Shown one piece after another: positions 14,241 to 20,833 of a DNA stretch of 20,880 nucleotides; positions within the stretch are counted from its first letter, which is position 1; every line of letters starts with the position of its first letter. The notes under the pieces are model-generated. The model saw only the letters and a program-made list of their open reading frames with translations. It did not search any database and was not told the origin of the DNA. The DNA comes from Ga0077536 sp943370145 (GTDB lineage: Bacteria; Pseudomonadota; Gammaproteobacteria; Ga0077536). Position numbers and translations under genes: made by a program. The DNA is taken from contig CALRPY020000075.1 in assembly GCA_943370145.1 (NCBI GenBank), positions 1 through 20,880 of the forward strand, read 5' to 3'.

Positions 14241-15290
14241 ATGCCAGATCCCGCAGCCGCACTGCCCGCGCTCGACGCACTGGACCTGCTGGTCGTCGTC
14301 GACAACGAGACGGACACGCTGTCCAGCGTCGACGACGGGGTGCCGCAGATCCCGGAAGTCATGCACCTGCTCGCGCGCAGCGCGCCCGACCGCGTGCATG
14401 AGGGCCATGAATGCAAGGTCGTATTCGATCAGCTGTGCTGCGCCTGCCACGGCTACTCGGTGCTGGCAACCGGGCGCCGCGGCAATGAAACCCACACGGT
14501 GCTGTTCGATGTCGGGCCCTACCCGGACGTGTGGCTGGCCAACGCCGCGCGCCTCGCCATCGACCTCGCGCGCATCGAATGCGTGTTCCTGTCGCACTGG
14601 CATTACGACCACAGCGGCGGGCTGCCGCAGGTGGTGGCCGCGATCGCCGCGGCCCGCGCCAGCGCCGGCGCGGCGGCGCCGCTGGTCGTCGATCTGCACC
14701 CGGACCGCCCGGACCAGCGCGGGCTGATGACTGCGAACGGCACGCTGGTGCTGCTGCCGACCGAACCTGGCTTCGAGGCCATCGCCGCCGCCGGCGGCCA
14801 CATACTCAAGGCCGCCGACGCCCACCTCGTCGGCGGTGGCTTCTTCTTCGGCAGCGGCGCGATTCCGCGCGTGACCGCCTACGAGACCGGGCTGGCCGGC
14901 CATCATTCCTTCCGCGAGGGCCGGCTCGAGTCGGACCCGCTCATCATGGACGAGCGCTACCTCGCGGCGCACGTGCGCGGGCGCGGCATCACCGTGATGT
15001 CGGCCTGCTCGCACGCCGGCATCGTCAACGCCTGCCTCGCCGCGCGGGGTGAATTTCCGGGCTTGGCCGTCGATCTCGTGCTGGGCGGCTATCACCTGGC
15101 GGGCAAGATCATGGAGCAGCGCATCGACGATACTGCGCGTGACCTGCGCGAACTGATCGCGCCCCGCCTGCTCGCCCCCGGTCACTGCACCGGATGGCGC
15201 GCGAAGGCGGCGCTCGCCACGAGCGTCACACCGGGGCACTACGCCCCGAGCGTCGTCGGCAGCCTCTACCGGCTGCTCGCGACGGACTGA
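14241..15290 (+). CDS. Metallo-beta-lactamase-fold hydrolase, dihydropterin-phosphate synthase-like (COG1237 type)
   Basis: The 349-residue product carries the binuclear-metal motif HWHYDH at residues 119-124 within 'CVFLSHWHYDHSGGLP', preceded by 'VLFDVGPYPD'. Later motifs 'MSACSHAGIVNAC' and 'VLGGYHLAG' are typical of the COG1237 branch, which includes enzymes annotated as 7,8-dihydropterin-6-yl-methyl-4-(beta-D-ribofuranosyl)aminobenzene 5'-phosphate synthase. Bacterial members are mostly uncharacterised. The ATG at 14241 has GGAGGA six bases upstream; a GTG start at 14211 would add ten residues without a ribosome binding site. The N-terminal 60 residues, which include a cluster 'CCACH' at 66-70, are longer than the core fold. 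A methyltransferase gene follows on the same strand after 103 bp. Confidence 0.85.
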   Translation: MPDPAAALPALDALDLLVVVDNETDTLSSVDDGVPQIPEVMHLLARSAPDRVHEGHECKVVFDQLCCACHGYSVLATGRRGNETHTVLFDVGPYPDVWLANAARLAIDLARIECVFLSHWHYDHSGGLPQVVAAIAAARASAGAAAPLVVDLHPDRPDQRGLMTANGTLVLLPTEPGFEAIAAAGGHILKAADAHLVGGGFFFGSGAIPRVTAYETGLAGHHSFREGRLESDPLIMDERYLAAHVRGRGITVMSACSHAGIVNACLAARGEFPGLAVDLVLGGYHLAGKIMEQRIDDTARDLRELIAPRLLAPGHCTGWRAKAALATSVTPGHYAPSVVGSLYRLLATD

Positions 15291-15393
15291 GCACGGTGCG
15301 TAACCGGATGTCCGGGCACGCAGCAGCCAACCGGGCGTCGCCGCGTGGACCGGCGAACCCGCATCGACCATGGACAAGACCAAGGAGCTGACG

Positions 15394-16191
15394 ATGAGCA
15401 ACGATCCGTTTGCCGCTTTCAAGGCCGCTCAGCGCGAGGGCTGGGCCCTGTTCGCGCCGCTGGAAACCATCACGACCCCACCCGCGGCCCAGCTCGTGCA
15501 GTTCGCGGGTGTCGCGGCCGGCGAGAAAGTGCTGGATGTCGCCTGTGGCACGGGCGTGGTGGCGGTGACCGCGGCACGGTGCGGCGCGCAGGTCAGGGGA
15601 CTCGATCTCTCGCCCGCGTTGCTCGACCGCGCGCAACTGAACGCGGCGACGGCCGACGTGGATATCGAATTCACCGAAGGCGACGTCGAGGCGCTGCCCT
15701 ATGCCGACAGTGAGTTCGACGTCGTGCTGAGCCAGTTCGGCCACATGTTCGGGCCGCGCCCGGCCATCGCCATCGCCGAGATGCTGCGCGTGCTGAAGCC
15801 GGGCGGTCGCATTGCGTTCACGACCTGGCCGCCGGAAATGTTCACCGGCAGGATGTTCGGCCTCGTCAGTCGCTACCTGCCGCCGCCCGCCGGCGTGCCG
15901 CCGACGACCGACTGGGGCAATGACGCGATCATCCGCGAGCGTCTCGGCGACGCGGTGCGGGACATCGTGTTCGAACGCGACATCCTCGCGACGCCCGCGC
16001 TCAGCCCCGCGCACTATCGGCTGACCTTCGAAGCGACGGCGGCACCGGTCATCAAGCTGGTCGCGGCGCTGCAGGACGAGCCTGCGCGGCTCGCCGAGTT
16101 CCGCGCCGAATTCGAGTCACTGATCGCGCTGTATCTGCGCCAGAACGTGGTGCGTCAGCACTACCTCATCACGCGCGCGACCAAGCGCTGA
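15394..16191 (+). CDS. Class I SAM-dependent methyltransferase
   Basis: The 265-residue protein has the Rossmann-like methyltransferase core. Motif I is VLDVACGTG at residues 46-54, the acidic end of strand 2 is 'VRGLDLSPALLDRA', motif II is 'FTEGDVEALPYADSEFDVVLSQFGHMF', and motif III is 'MLRVLKPGGRIAFTTW'. This resembles the UbiE/Methyltransf_11 group. The substrate is unknown. AAGGAG six bases before the ATG at 15394 favours this start over an in-frame ATG at 15370. The 103-bp gap to the preceding metallo-hydrolase gene leaves co-transcription possible but unproven. No ubiquinone or menaquinone genes are nearby to suggest a quinone role. Confidence 0.88.
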   Translation: MSNDPFAAFKAAQREGWALFAPLETITTPPAAQLVQFAGVAAGEKVLDVACGTGVVAVTAARCGAQVRGLDLSPALLDRAQLNAATADVDIEFTEGDVEALPYADSEFDVVLSQFGHMFGPRPAIAIAEMLRVLKPGGRIAFTTWPPEMFTGRMFGLVSRYLPPPAGVPPTTDWGNDAIIRERLGDAVRDIVFERDILATPALSPAHYRLTFEATAAPVIKLVAALQDEPARLAEFRAEFESLIALYLRQNVVRQHYLITRATKR

Positions 16192-16205
16192 GGGCTGCCC
16201 GCCCG

Positions 16206-16229
16206 GGCGCCGGCACGACGGCCGGCGCC
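16206..16229. terminator. Hairpin between convergent genes
   Basis: Perfect 9-bp arms GGCGCCGGC and GCCGGCGCC flank a 6-base loop between the methyltransferase stop (16191) and the stop of the 39-codon frame (16243, minus). The stem is strong but no T-run follows on either strand, so it may slow or stabilise transcripts rather than terminate alone. Confidence 0.45.
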
Positions 16230-16242
16230 GTTCGGCGTGCGT

Positions 16243-16362
16243 TCAGACTACCACCGGGTAGACGAGCGCGTTCGACAGGACGGACACGACCCAGGCCCAG
16301 CCGACAATCGTGCCGACGACGGTGGCGATGGTCGCGTAGCGTTCGGAATTCGTGATGTTCAT
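16243..16362 (-). CDS. Small single-pass membrane protein (39 aa), unknown function
   Basis: A 39-codon frame begins MNITNSERYATIATVVGTIV and ends YPVVV. After a short polar N-terminus (residues 1-9), residues of about 10-34 are hydrophobic and Gly/Val/Trp-containing, enough for one membrane helix. AAGGAGAG at 16368-16375 places GGAG seven bases before the ATG, one of the better ribosome binding sites in the window. It lies between the methyltransferase gene and the histidine kinase gene, and no family is recognised. The strong start signal and a composition unlike random GC-rich shadow frames argue that it is real, but no homologue is known to me. Confidence 0.6.
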   Translation of the reverse strand: MNITNSERYATIATVVGTIVGWAWVVSVLSNALVYPVVV

Positions 16363-16532
16363 GCGGGCTCTCCTTCACTTGTTGGAGGGCGGTATCGGAA
16401 CCATTCCGTACCGCGTTGGAGAGCAGTCTGGACCATCGTCGTAACACCACGATTTCGCGATGTTGCCGGTTTGTATGCAAGTGGTAAGCGTCGGCCGCGG
16501 TTTACGCGATAACGGCCCTCCCATTGCCCTCT

Positions 16533-16631
16533 CTGCTCCGTGCGCTCCGTGTCCTCAGTGGTGAAATCAGGCATTTCGGCGAATACGCTCGCCGCGTTCG
16601 TACCACGGAGGTCACGGAGCGCACGGAGCAG
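16533..16631. repeat. Inverted repeat of CACGGAG-type blocks
   Basis: Two 30-base arms, 16533-16562 and 16602-16631, are inverted copies with 28 of 30 positions matching, around a 39-base centre. Each arm is itself about three 9-base steps (CTCCGTGCG, CTCCGTGTC, CTCAGTGGT on the left). Comparable 'ACCACGGAGG..CACGGAG' strings are scattered in many bacterial genomes. The centre contains a small GAAAT/ATTTC dyad. It lies about 60 bp past the histidine kinase stop and could form a long hairpin. The remainder of the 16363-16692 gap holds the hairpin at 16660-16679 and no gene. Confidence 0.8.
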
Positions 16632-16659
16632 ACGACGTCAGCGACAGGATCGCCCGGCA

Positions 16660-16679
16660 GGCGGTACGGCGTTACCGCC
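16660..16679 (-). terminator. Hairpin downstream of the histidine kinase gene
   Basis: A 7-bp stem GGCGGTA/TACCGCC with a 6-base loop starts 13 bp beyond the kinase stop codon. No clear T-run follows, so this is only a candidate. Confidence 0.35.
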
Positions 16680-16692
16680 GGCGCGTTCCCAC

Positions 16693-19572
16693 TCAATCCC
16701 TCCCGGCGTTCCCGGTGGCCATGCCAGACGCCGGGAGTTCCGCCGGGAGTTCCGCCGCGAGGACCGCGCGCAGTCGCGCGTTGTCGATGGGCTTGCGCAG
16801 CAACGCGCGGACGCCGGCCGCGCGCACGCTGTCTTCGGTGATCGCGTCGCTGTGGCCGGTATAGATTACGACCGGCAGGTCCGGCCGCAGTTGGAGCAGG
16901 CGTGCCGCGAGTTCGATGCCGGCCAGGCGCGGCATCGTCTGGTCGAGCAGTGCGAGATCGAATGCCCGGGGGGCGTCCGAGAAAGCGGCACAGGCGGCTT
17001 CGCTGTCGCGCCAGGCGATCACCTGCAGGCCCCAGCGGCTCAGCAGGTCCTTCATGAATTCGACGACCGCAGGATTGTCGTCGACCAGCAGCACCCGGCC
17101 GCACAGCGGCCGTGCTGCCGGGTCGGGCGCTGGCGGTGACAGCCCGGCGCGGCGACTCGCACCGCGTGCTGTCGGCGGCAGCAGCAAGCTGAAGCAGGTG
17201 CCCTCGCCCGGCGCGCTGTCGACGACGATGTGCCCGCCGTGCTGGTGCAGGATGCCGTGCGTGGTCGCGAGGCCCATGCCGCTGCCCTTGCCGGTCGGCT
17301 TGGTCGAGAAGAAGGGCTCGAATATCCGCTCCAGCAGTTGCGGTGGAATGCCGCTGCCGGTATCGGCGACCGCCAGTTGCACGTGGGGCCCCGCAATCTC
17401 CTCGTTGCAGGATGTGCAGCGCATAACCGCCGGCTCGAGCAGGGTGCCGCGTATCGTCAGCATGCCGTGACCGGCCATCGCGTCGCGCGCATTGATGCAC
17501 AGGTTCATCAGGGCCTGCGCCGCCTGCACCGGGTCGACCAGCACCGGCGGCAGTTCGCGGTCCAGTTCGAGGTCGAGCTGGATCGTGGACGGCAGGGTCG
17601 CATCCAGCAGGGTCACCACCTCCTCCACCAGCTCGTCGATCTCGACGGCCTGCGGCTCGCCGCGTGTGCCGCGGGTGTAGGTCAGCATCTGCTGGATCAG
17701 GTCACGGGCACGGTCGCCCGAGCGACGCGCCCGCTCCAGGTAGCGGCGCAGCGCCGGCTCGGCCGTCACCGCGTCGTGGTCGAGCGCGAGGCCGATATAG
17801 CCGATCACGCTGGTCAGGATGTTGTTGAAGTCATGGGCGATGCCGCCGGTCAGCTGGCCGATGGCCTCCATCTTCTGCGCCTGGCGCAGCTGGCGTTCGA
17901 GCTCGGCGCGCGTGCGTTCCATGTCCAGTCGCGGCGTCAGGTCGTGCATGTAGGCGATGAACACCGTGCCTGCGGCGCTCGCCGCCGCGCCGATGGCGAC
18001 TTCCATCTGGACTATCCCACCGTCGGCGCGGCGGCACGCGAGCGAGAGCCGCCGCGCGCTGGGCGGCGCGTCGACGTCCACCTGGTAACCCGCAAACGCC
18101 GCGCGGAACTGCGCACGCATCGAGGGCGCGACGATGAGTTCGACGAAGGAGCGGCCGATGGCCCGTTCGCGCGGCAGCCCGAAGCAGCGCTCGCTCGCCG
18201 GATTGAAATCAAGGATGTCGCCCGCGTCGTCCAGCGTGACGATGCAGTCGAGCGCGGCATCGACGGTCGCGCGCAAGCGGTCCTCGCTGCGTTCCAGTGC
18301 GCGTTGTCGCTCGCGCGCCTCGGTGATGTCGCGCACGATGACGAGCAGGTGGGGACGGCCGTCATAGATCACCGGCACGCCGCGCGGCTCGAGCCTCAGC
18401 TCGACGCCGTCCTTGCGCCGGGTCTTCTGCTCGGCGCGCGCGTAGCCCTCGGCGAGCACCGCGTGGATGAAGGCGCGGCCCGCCACGCGGTGCTGCGGCG
18501 GCAGGAACTCGACGGCATTGCGGCCGACGAGGTCCTCGCGCGAGAAGCCGCTCATCGACTGCATGGCCGCGTTGACGTCGACGAACACGCCGTCCGGCGT
18601 CAGCAGCGCGAGCCCGTCGACCGAGGCGTCGAAAATCGAGCGATACAGCGCCTCGCTGGCGCGCAGCGCTTCCTCGGCGGCCTTGCGATCGGTGATTTCG
18701 CGCGTGAACGCGAGGAGGCGGCGCGCACCACCAATCGGGGCAGCCTTCAGGCGCACCTCGTCCCAGTGCAGGCTGCCATCGCGGTTGCGGCGCAACCACT
18801 CGAACTGCGCGAAGCCGTCACGTTTCGCGACTTCTATCCAGCGCAGCGCCTCCTCGATCGTGTAGGGCCGGGTGCCGGCGCTGATCTGCTCGAGTCCGAT
18901 CTCCAGCAGCTCCTCGCGCGCGTAGCCGTACACCTCGCAGGCCTTGCGATTGACGTCGAGCACGCGCATCGAGTCCCAGTCATGGACGAACACCGGATCC
19001 TCCGCGGCATCGAAGATCGCCTGGTAGCTCGCTTCCGCGGCACTCAGCGCCGCGCGCGCGCCAGAACGCTCCACCTCCGCGACGACCCGCTCCGCCAGCA
19101 GGCGCAGCACCGTCTCGACGCGGCGTGGCTGCTCGATCGGCTGCCGCGACATCGTCGCGATGAGCCCCAGCGCCCGGTTGTCGGTGCCGACGAGCGGAAA
19201 CGCCGCATAGCCCTCGATGCCGGCGGCGGCAATCTGGGGATCCGGATAACGCTGGCCGACGCCGGTGCGGAAGTAGAGAAAAACGCGACCCACGACGTCG
19301 CAGCAGGGCGTGCCGCGCAGGGCGTACGAGAAGTTCGGCGCGAGGCGTCCGTCCTGCCACACCGCGGCGGTCATGATGATGCCGTCCTCGCAGGACGGCT
19401 CATAGAAGCCGACGACTGCCATCTCGGCGCCGACGAGGGTGGCGGCAGCGCGCGCGACCTCTTCGTACACCTGCGTGCCGGTCGCCCCGGAGAGGCGGCT
19501 CGCCACTTCGAACAGCACCCGTTCGAAGGGCGGGTCTGACCGGGGGTCGGCGCCGAATGCCCGCTGGTTCAT
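16693..19572 (-). CDS. Soluble hybrid histidine kinase (GAF-PAS-PAS-PAS-HisKA-HATPase-receiver)
   Basis: The 959-residue protein has no signal peptide or membrane segment, so it senses cytoplasmic signals. An N-terminal GAF domain (about 20-170) holds the 'GTPCC' motif at 87-91. PAS domains follow at about 175-295, 300-420 and 425-545. The HisKA helix pair has phospho-acceptor His580 in 'GGIAHDFNNIL'. The ATPase domain (about 680-800) shows 'NLCINARDAM', 'DTGSGIP' and 'GKGSGMGLAT', with an unusual C-T-S-C pair at 719-722 between the N box and G1 box. The C-terminal receiver (about 822-945) has phospho-acceptor Asp877 in 'ALLDQTMP'. No HPt domain is present. The ATG at 19572 with GAGG seven bases upstream was chosen over a GTG at 19608, which would lie at or before the likely transcript start. 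The gene follows an OmpR-type regulator by 114 bp, so they probably act together. Confidence 0.92.
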   Translation of the reverse strand: MNQRAFGADPRSDPPFERVLFEVASRLSGATGTQVYEEVARAAATLVGAEMAVVGFYEPSCEDGIIMTAAVWQDGRLAPNFSYALRGTPCCDVVGRVFLYFRTGVGQRYPDPQIAAAGIEGYAAFPLVGTDNRALGLIATMSRQPIEQPRRVETVLRLLAERVVAEVERSGARAALSAAEASYQAIFDAAEDPVFVHDWDSMRVLDVNRKACEVYGYAREELLEIGLEQISAGTRPYTIEEALRWIEVAKRDGFAQFEWLRRNRDGSLHWDEVRLKAAPIGGARRLLAFTREITDRKAAEEALRASEALYRSIFDASVDGLALLTPDGVFVDVNAAMQSMSGFSREDLVGRNAVEFLPPQHRVAGRAFIHAVLAEGYARAEQKTRRKDGVELRLEPRGVPVIYDGRPHLLVIVRDITEARERQRALERSEDRLRATVDAALDCIVTLDDAGDILDFNPASERCFGLPRERAIGRSFVELIVAPSMRAQFRAAFAGYQVDVDAPPSARRLSLACRRADGGIVQMEVAIGAAASAAGTVFIAYMHDLTPRLDMERTRAELERQLRQAQKMEAIGQLTGGIAHDFNNILTSVIGYIGLALDHDAVTAEPALRRYLERARRSGDRARDLIQQMLTYTRGTRGEPQAVEIDELVEEVVTLLDATLPSTIQLDLELDRELPPVLVDPVQAAQALMNLCINARDAMAGHGMLTIRGTLLEPAVMRCTSCNEEIAGPHVQLAVADTGSGIPPQLLERIFEPFFSTKPTGKGSGMGLATTHGILHQHGGHIVVDSAPGEGTCFSLLLPPTARGASRRAGLSPPAPDPAARPLCGRVLLVDDNPAVVEFMKDLLSRWGLQVIAWRDSEAACAAFSDAPRAFDLALLDQTMPRLAGIELAARLLQLRPDLPVVIYTGHSDAITEDSVRAAGVRALLRKPIDNARLRAVLAAELPAELPASGMATGNAGRD

Positions 19573-19609
19573 CGGTGGCCTCACCGCATTTTGACGATGA
19601 CTGTCCACG

Positions 19610-19615
19610 ATTCTA
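19610..19615 (-). promoter_or_regulatory. Possible -10 element for the histidine kinase gene
   Basis: TAGAAT on the minus strand (5/6 match to consensus) lies 37 bases before the kinase ATG in the regulator-kinase gap. The -35 position is GC-rich and does not match consensus, which would fit an activator-dependent promoter. Confidence 0.35.
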
Positions 19616-19642
19616 GTGCCCCCCCGGGGCGCCGCTGCGGTC

Positions 19643-19660
19643 TGTTACACAGCCACAACA
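19643..19660 (-). promoter_or_regulatory. Possible regulator-binding dyad upstream of the kinase gene
   Basis: The minus strand reads TGTTGTGGCTGTGTAACA, with TGTT/AACA ends inverted and two TGT-led 9-mers in direct order. It is centred about 40 bp upstream of the possible -10 element, where a class II activator would bind. Whether the adjacent OmpR-type regulator binds it is inference. Confidence 0.25.
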
Positions 19661-19686
19661 ATTGAAACCGGCCGCTCACACGCGGC

Positions 19687-20403
19687 TCAGCGCGGCGGCG
19701 GGATGAACATGTAGCCGACGCCGCGCACGGTCTTGATGTGTTCCGGCCGCGCCGGGTCGGGCTCGATCTTGCGGCGCAGGCGCGCGACACAGATGTCGAT
19801 GCTGCGGTCGAAGGGCTCGCAGTCGCGGTTGCGCGTGAGGCTCATGATTTGATCGCGTGACAGGGGCCGGCGCGGCCGGTCGACGAACACCTTCAGCAGT
19901 TCATATTCGGAGAGTGTCAGCGGCACTTCCTCGCCGCCGCTGTCGAACAGCTGCCGCGTCTCGACATCGAACTCCGCGCGGCCGACGCGGATGCGCGTGC
20001 CGGCGGCGCTCGCGGGCCCGTCACCGCGCGCGAACTGGTAGCGGCGCAGCACGTTCTTGATTCGTGCGCGCAGTTCCCGCATGTCGAAAGGCTTCGTCAG
20101 GTAGTCGTCGGAGCCGACCTCGAGGCCGATGATGCGGTCGATGGGTTCATTCGCGCCGGAAATCATGATGATCGCGAGGTCGTGCTGTTCGCGGAGGTGC
20201 CGCGCGATACCGAGGCCGTCTTCGTCCGGCAGACCGAGATCCAGCACCACCAGGTCGGGCGGCCCATCCAGCAGCGCCGCGCGGGCCTGGGCCCCGTTCT
20301 CCGCGGCGCGGACCGAGTAGCCCTGGTGCGCGAGATAGTCCGCGACGAGTTCGCGGATATCGGGATCGTCCTCCACCACCAGTATCGACACGGCGCTGTG
20401 CAT
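19687..20403 (-). CDS. OmpR/PhoB-family response regulator
   Basis: The 238-residue protein has an N-terminal receiver (about 6-118) with acidic pocket Glu11-Asp12-Asp13, phospho-acceptor Asp55 in 'VVLDLGLPDEDG', and Lys104 in 'YLTKPF'. A C-terminal winged helix (about 140-235) contains 'LTLSEYELLKVFVDRPRRPLSR' and 'DRSIDICVARLRRKI', ending 'IKTVRGVGYMFIPP'. These are classic OmpR/PhoB features, so it is a DNA-binding transcription factor. The ATG at 20403 has GGAGG about six bases upstream; the frame stays open to 20751 but that extension is not family-like. The histidine kinase gene lies 114 bp downstream and is the likely partner. A 53-codon frame for an exported peptide ends 104 bp upstream on the same strand. 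Confidence 0.95.
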   Translation of the reverse strand: MHSAVSILVVEDDPDIRELVADYLAHQGYSVRAAENGAQARAALLDGPPDLVVLDLGLPDEDGLGIARHLREQHDLAIIMISGANEPIDRIIGLEVGSDDYLTKPFDMRELRARIKNVLRRYQFARGDGPASAAGTRIRVGRAEFDVETRQLFDSGGEEVPLTLSEYELLKVFVDRPRRPLSRDQIMSLTRNRDCEPFDRSIDICVARLRRKIEPDPARPEHIKTVRGVGYMFIPPPR

Positions 20404-20507
20404 GCCCGCCTCCCGCCACGCTGTCCGGTGCAGCGCCCAACGATAATCGGCGCCTGCCTCGCGCGCTGTCGGACAGACGGAGATAGCCGGCGCGGCCGGC
20501 GCCGCGC

Positions 20508-20669
20508 TCAGCGTGGCAGCCGGAGGAAACTCGGCAGCGTCCCGTGCAGGTGGGCCGTCGTGCGCCCGGCCCCGGAGCCGTCGGTATCCGGCACCGGGAC
20601 GGCGGCGCACGCGAACACCAGGGCGAACAGGAAGGTCGTGATGAACCGGGGATCGGGTCGGGGATTCAT
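20508..20669 (-). CDS. Small exported peptide (53 aa), possible lipoprotein, unknown function
   Basis: The frame starts MNPRPDPRFITTFLFALVFA and continues CAAVPVPD, ending FLRLPR. A positively charged start, a hydrophobic stretch at residues 9-20 and Cys21 in 'VFAC' give a signal peptide with an imperfect lipobox (Phe at -2 is atypical). GGAGG stands five bases before the ATG at 20669. The mature part would be only about 32 residues, Gly/Thr/Pro-rich. It lies directly upstream of the response regulator gene on the same strand and may share its transcript. No homologous family is recognised. In a GC-rich genome a chance frame cannot be excluded, but the start site and signal sequence support it. 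Confidence 0.5.
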   Translation of the reverse strand: MNPRPDPRFITTFLFALVFACAAVPVPDTDGSGAGRTTAHLHGTLPSFLRLPR

Positions 20670-20687
20670 GGCAGCCTCCGGCAGTGA

Positions 20688-20707
20688 GCTGTCTCTTGGT
20701 CACATTT
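20688..20707 (+). repeat. 20-nt dispersed repeat, copy b
   Basis: GCTGTCTCTTGGTCACATTT differs by one base from 3752-3771. It starts 113 bp before palindrome copy 5, matching the 116-bp distance at copy 1. Confidence 0.6.
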
Positions 20708-20735
20708 GAACGCGGGTACCGGGGTACAGACCTTG

Positions 20736-20750
20736 ATGGGCCACCGAGCA
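20736..20750 (-). repeat. 15-nt dispersed motif, copy b (inverted)
   Basis: ATGGGCCACCGAGCA is the exact reverse complement of 12207-12221. Here it lies 50 bp before palindrome copy 5, whereas copy a lies 48 bp after palindrome copy 4, so the element appears flipped. Confidence 0.5.
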
Positions 20751-20800
20751 ACTGTGTCCCGCGCTGCGTTCAGACGGCCTCTGCAGGGTCCAGAGCCGAG

Positions 20801-20833
20801 AAAAGGTGTCAGATTTCAAATCTGACACCTTTT
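20801..20833. repeat. 33-nt REP-like palindrome, copy 5
   Basis: The core is identical to copies 1-4. The extended arms are incomplete (CCGAG on the left, CTTTC on the right). It lies upstream of the 53-codon frame near the right edge of the window. About 35 bp further on, TCCCGTCGCGGG (20868-20879) matches part of the tandem unit at 11846-11857, so a further unit may run off the edge. Confidence 0.9.

Noticed and set aside
17230..19539. A 769-codon plus-strand open frame opposite the histidine kinase gene
   Set aside because: It is antisense to a clearly conserved multidomain kinase. Its composition (Arg/His/Val/Asp-rich, no domains) is typical of shadow frames in GC-rich DNA.
20404..20751. 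N-terminal extension of the response regulator
   Set aside because: The receiver domain begins at the ATG at 20403, which has its own GGAGG. The upstream frame conflicts with the 53-codon exported peptide and has no domain.
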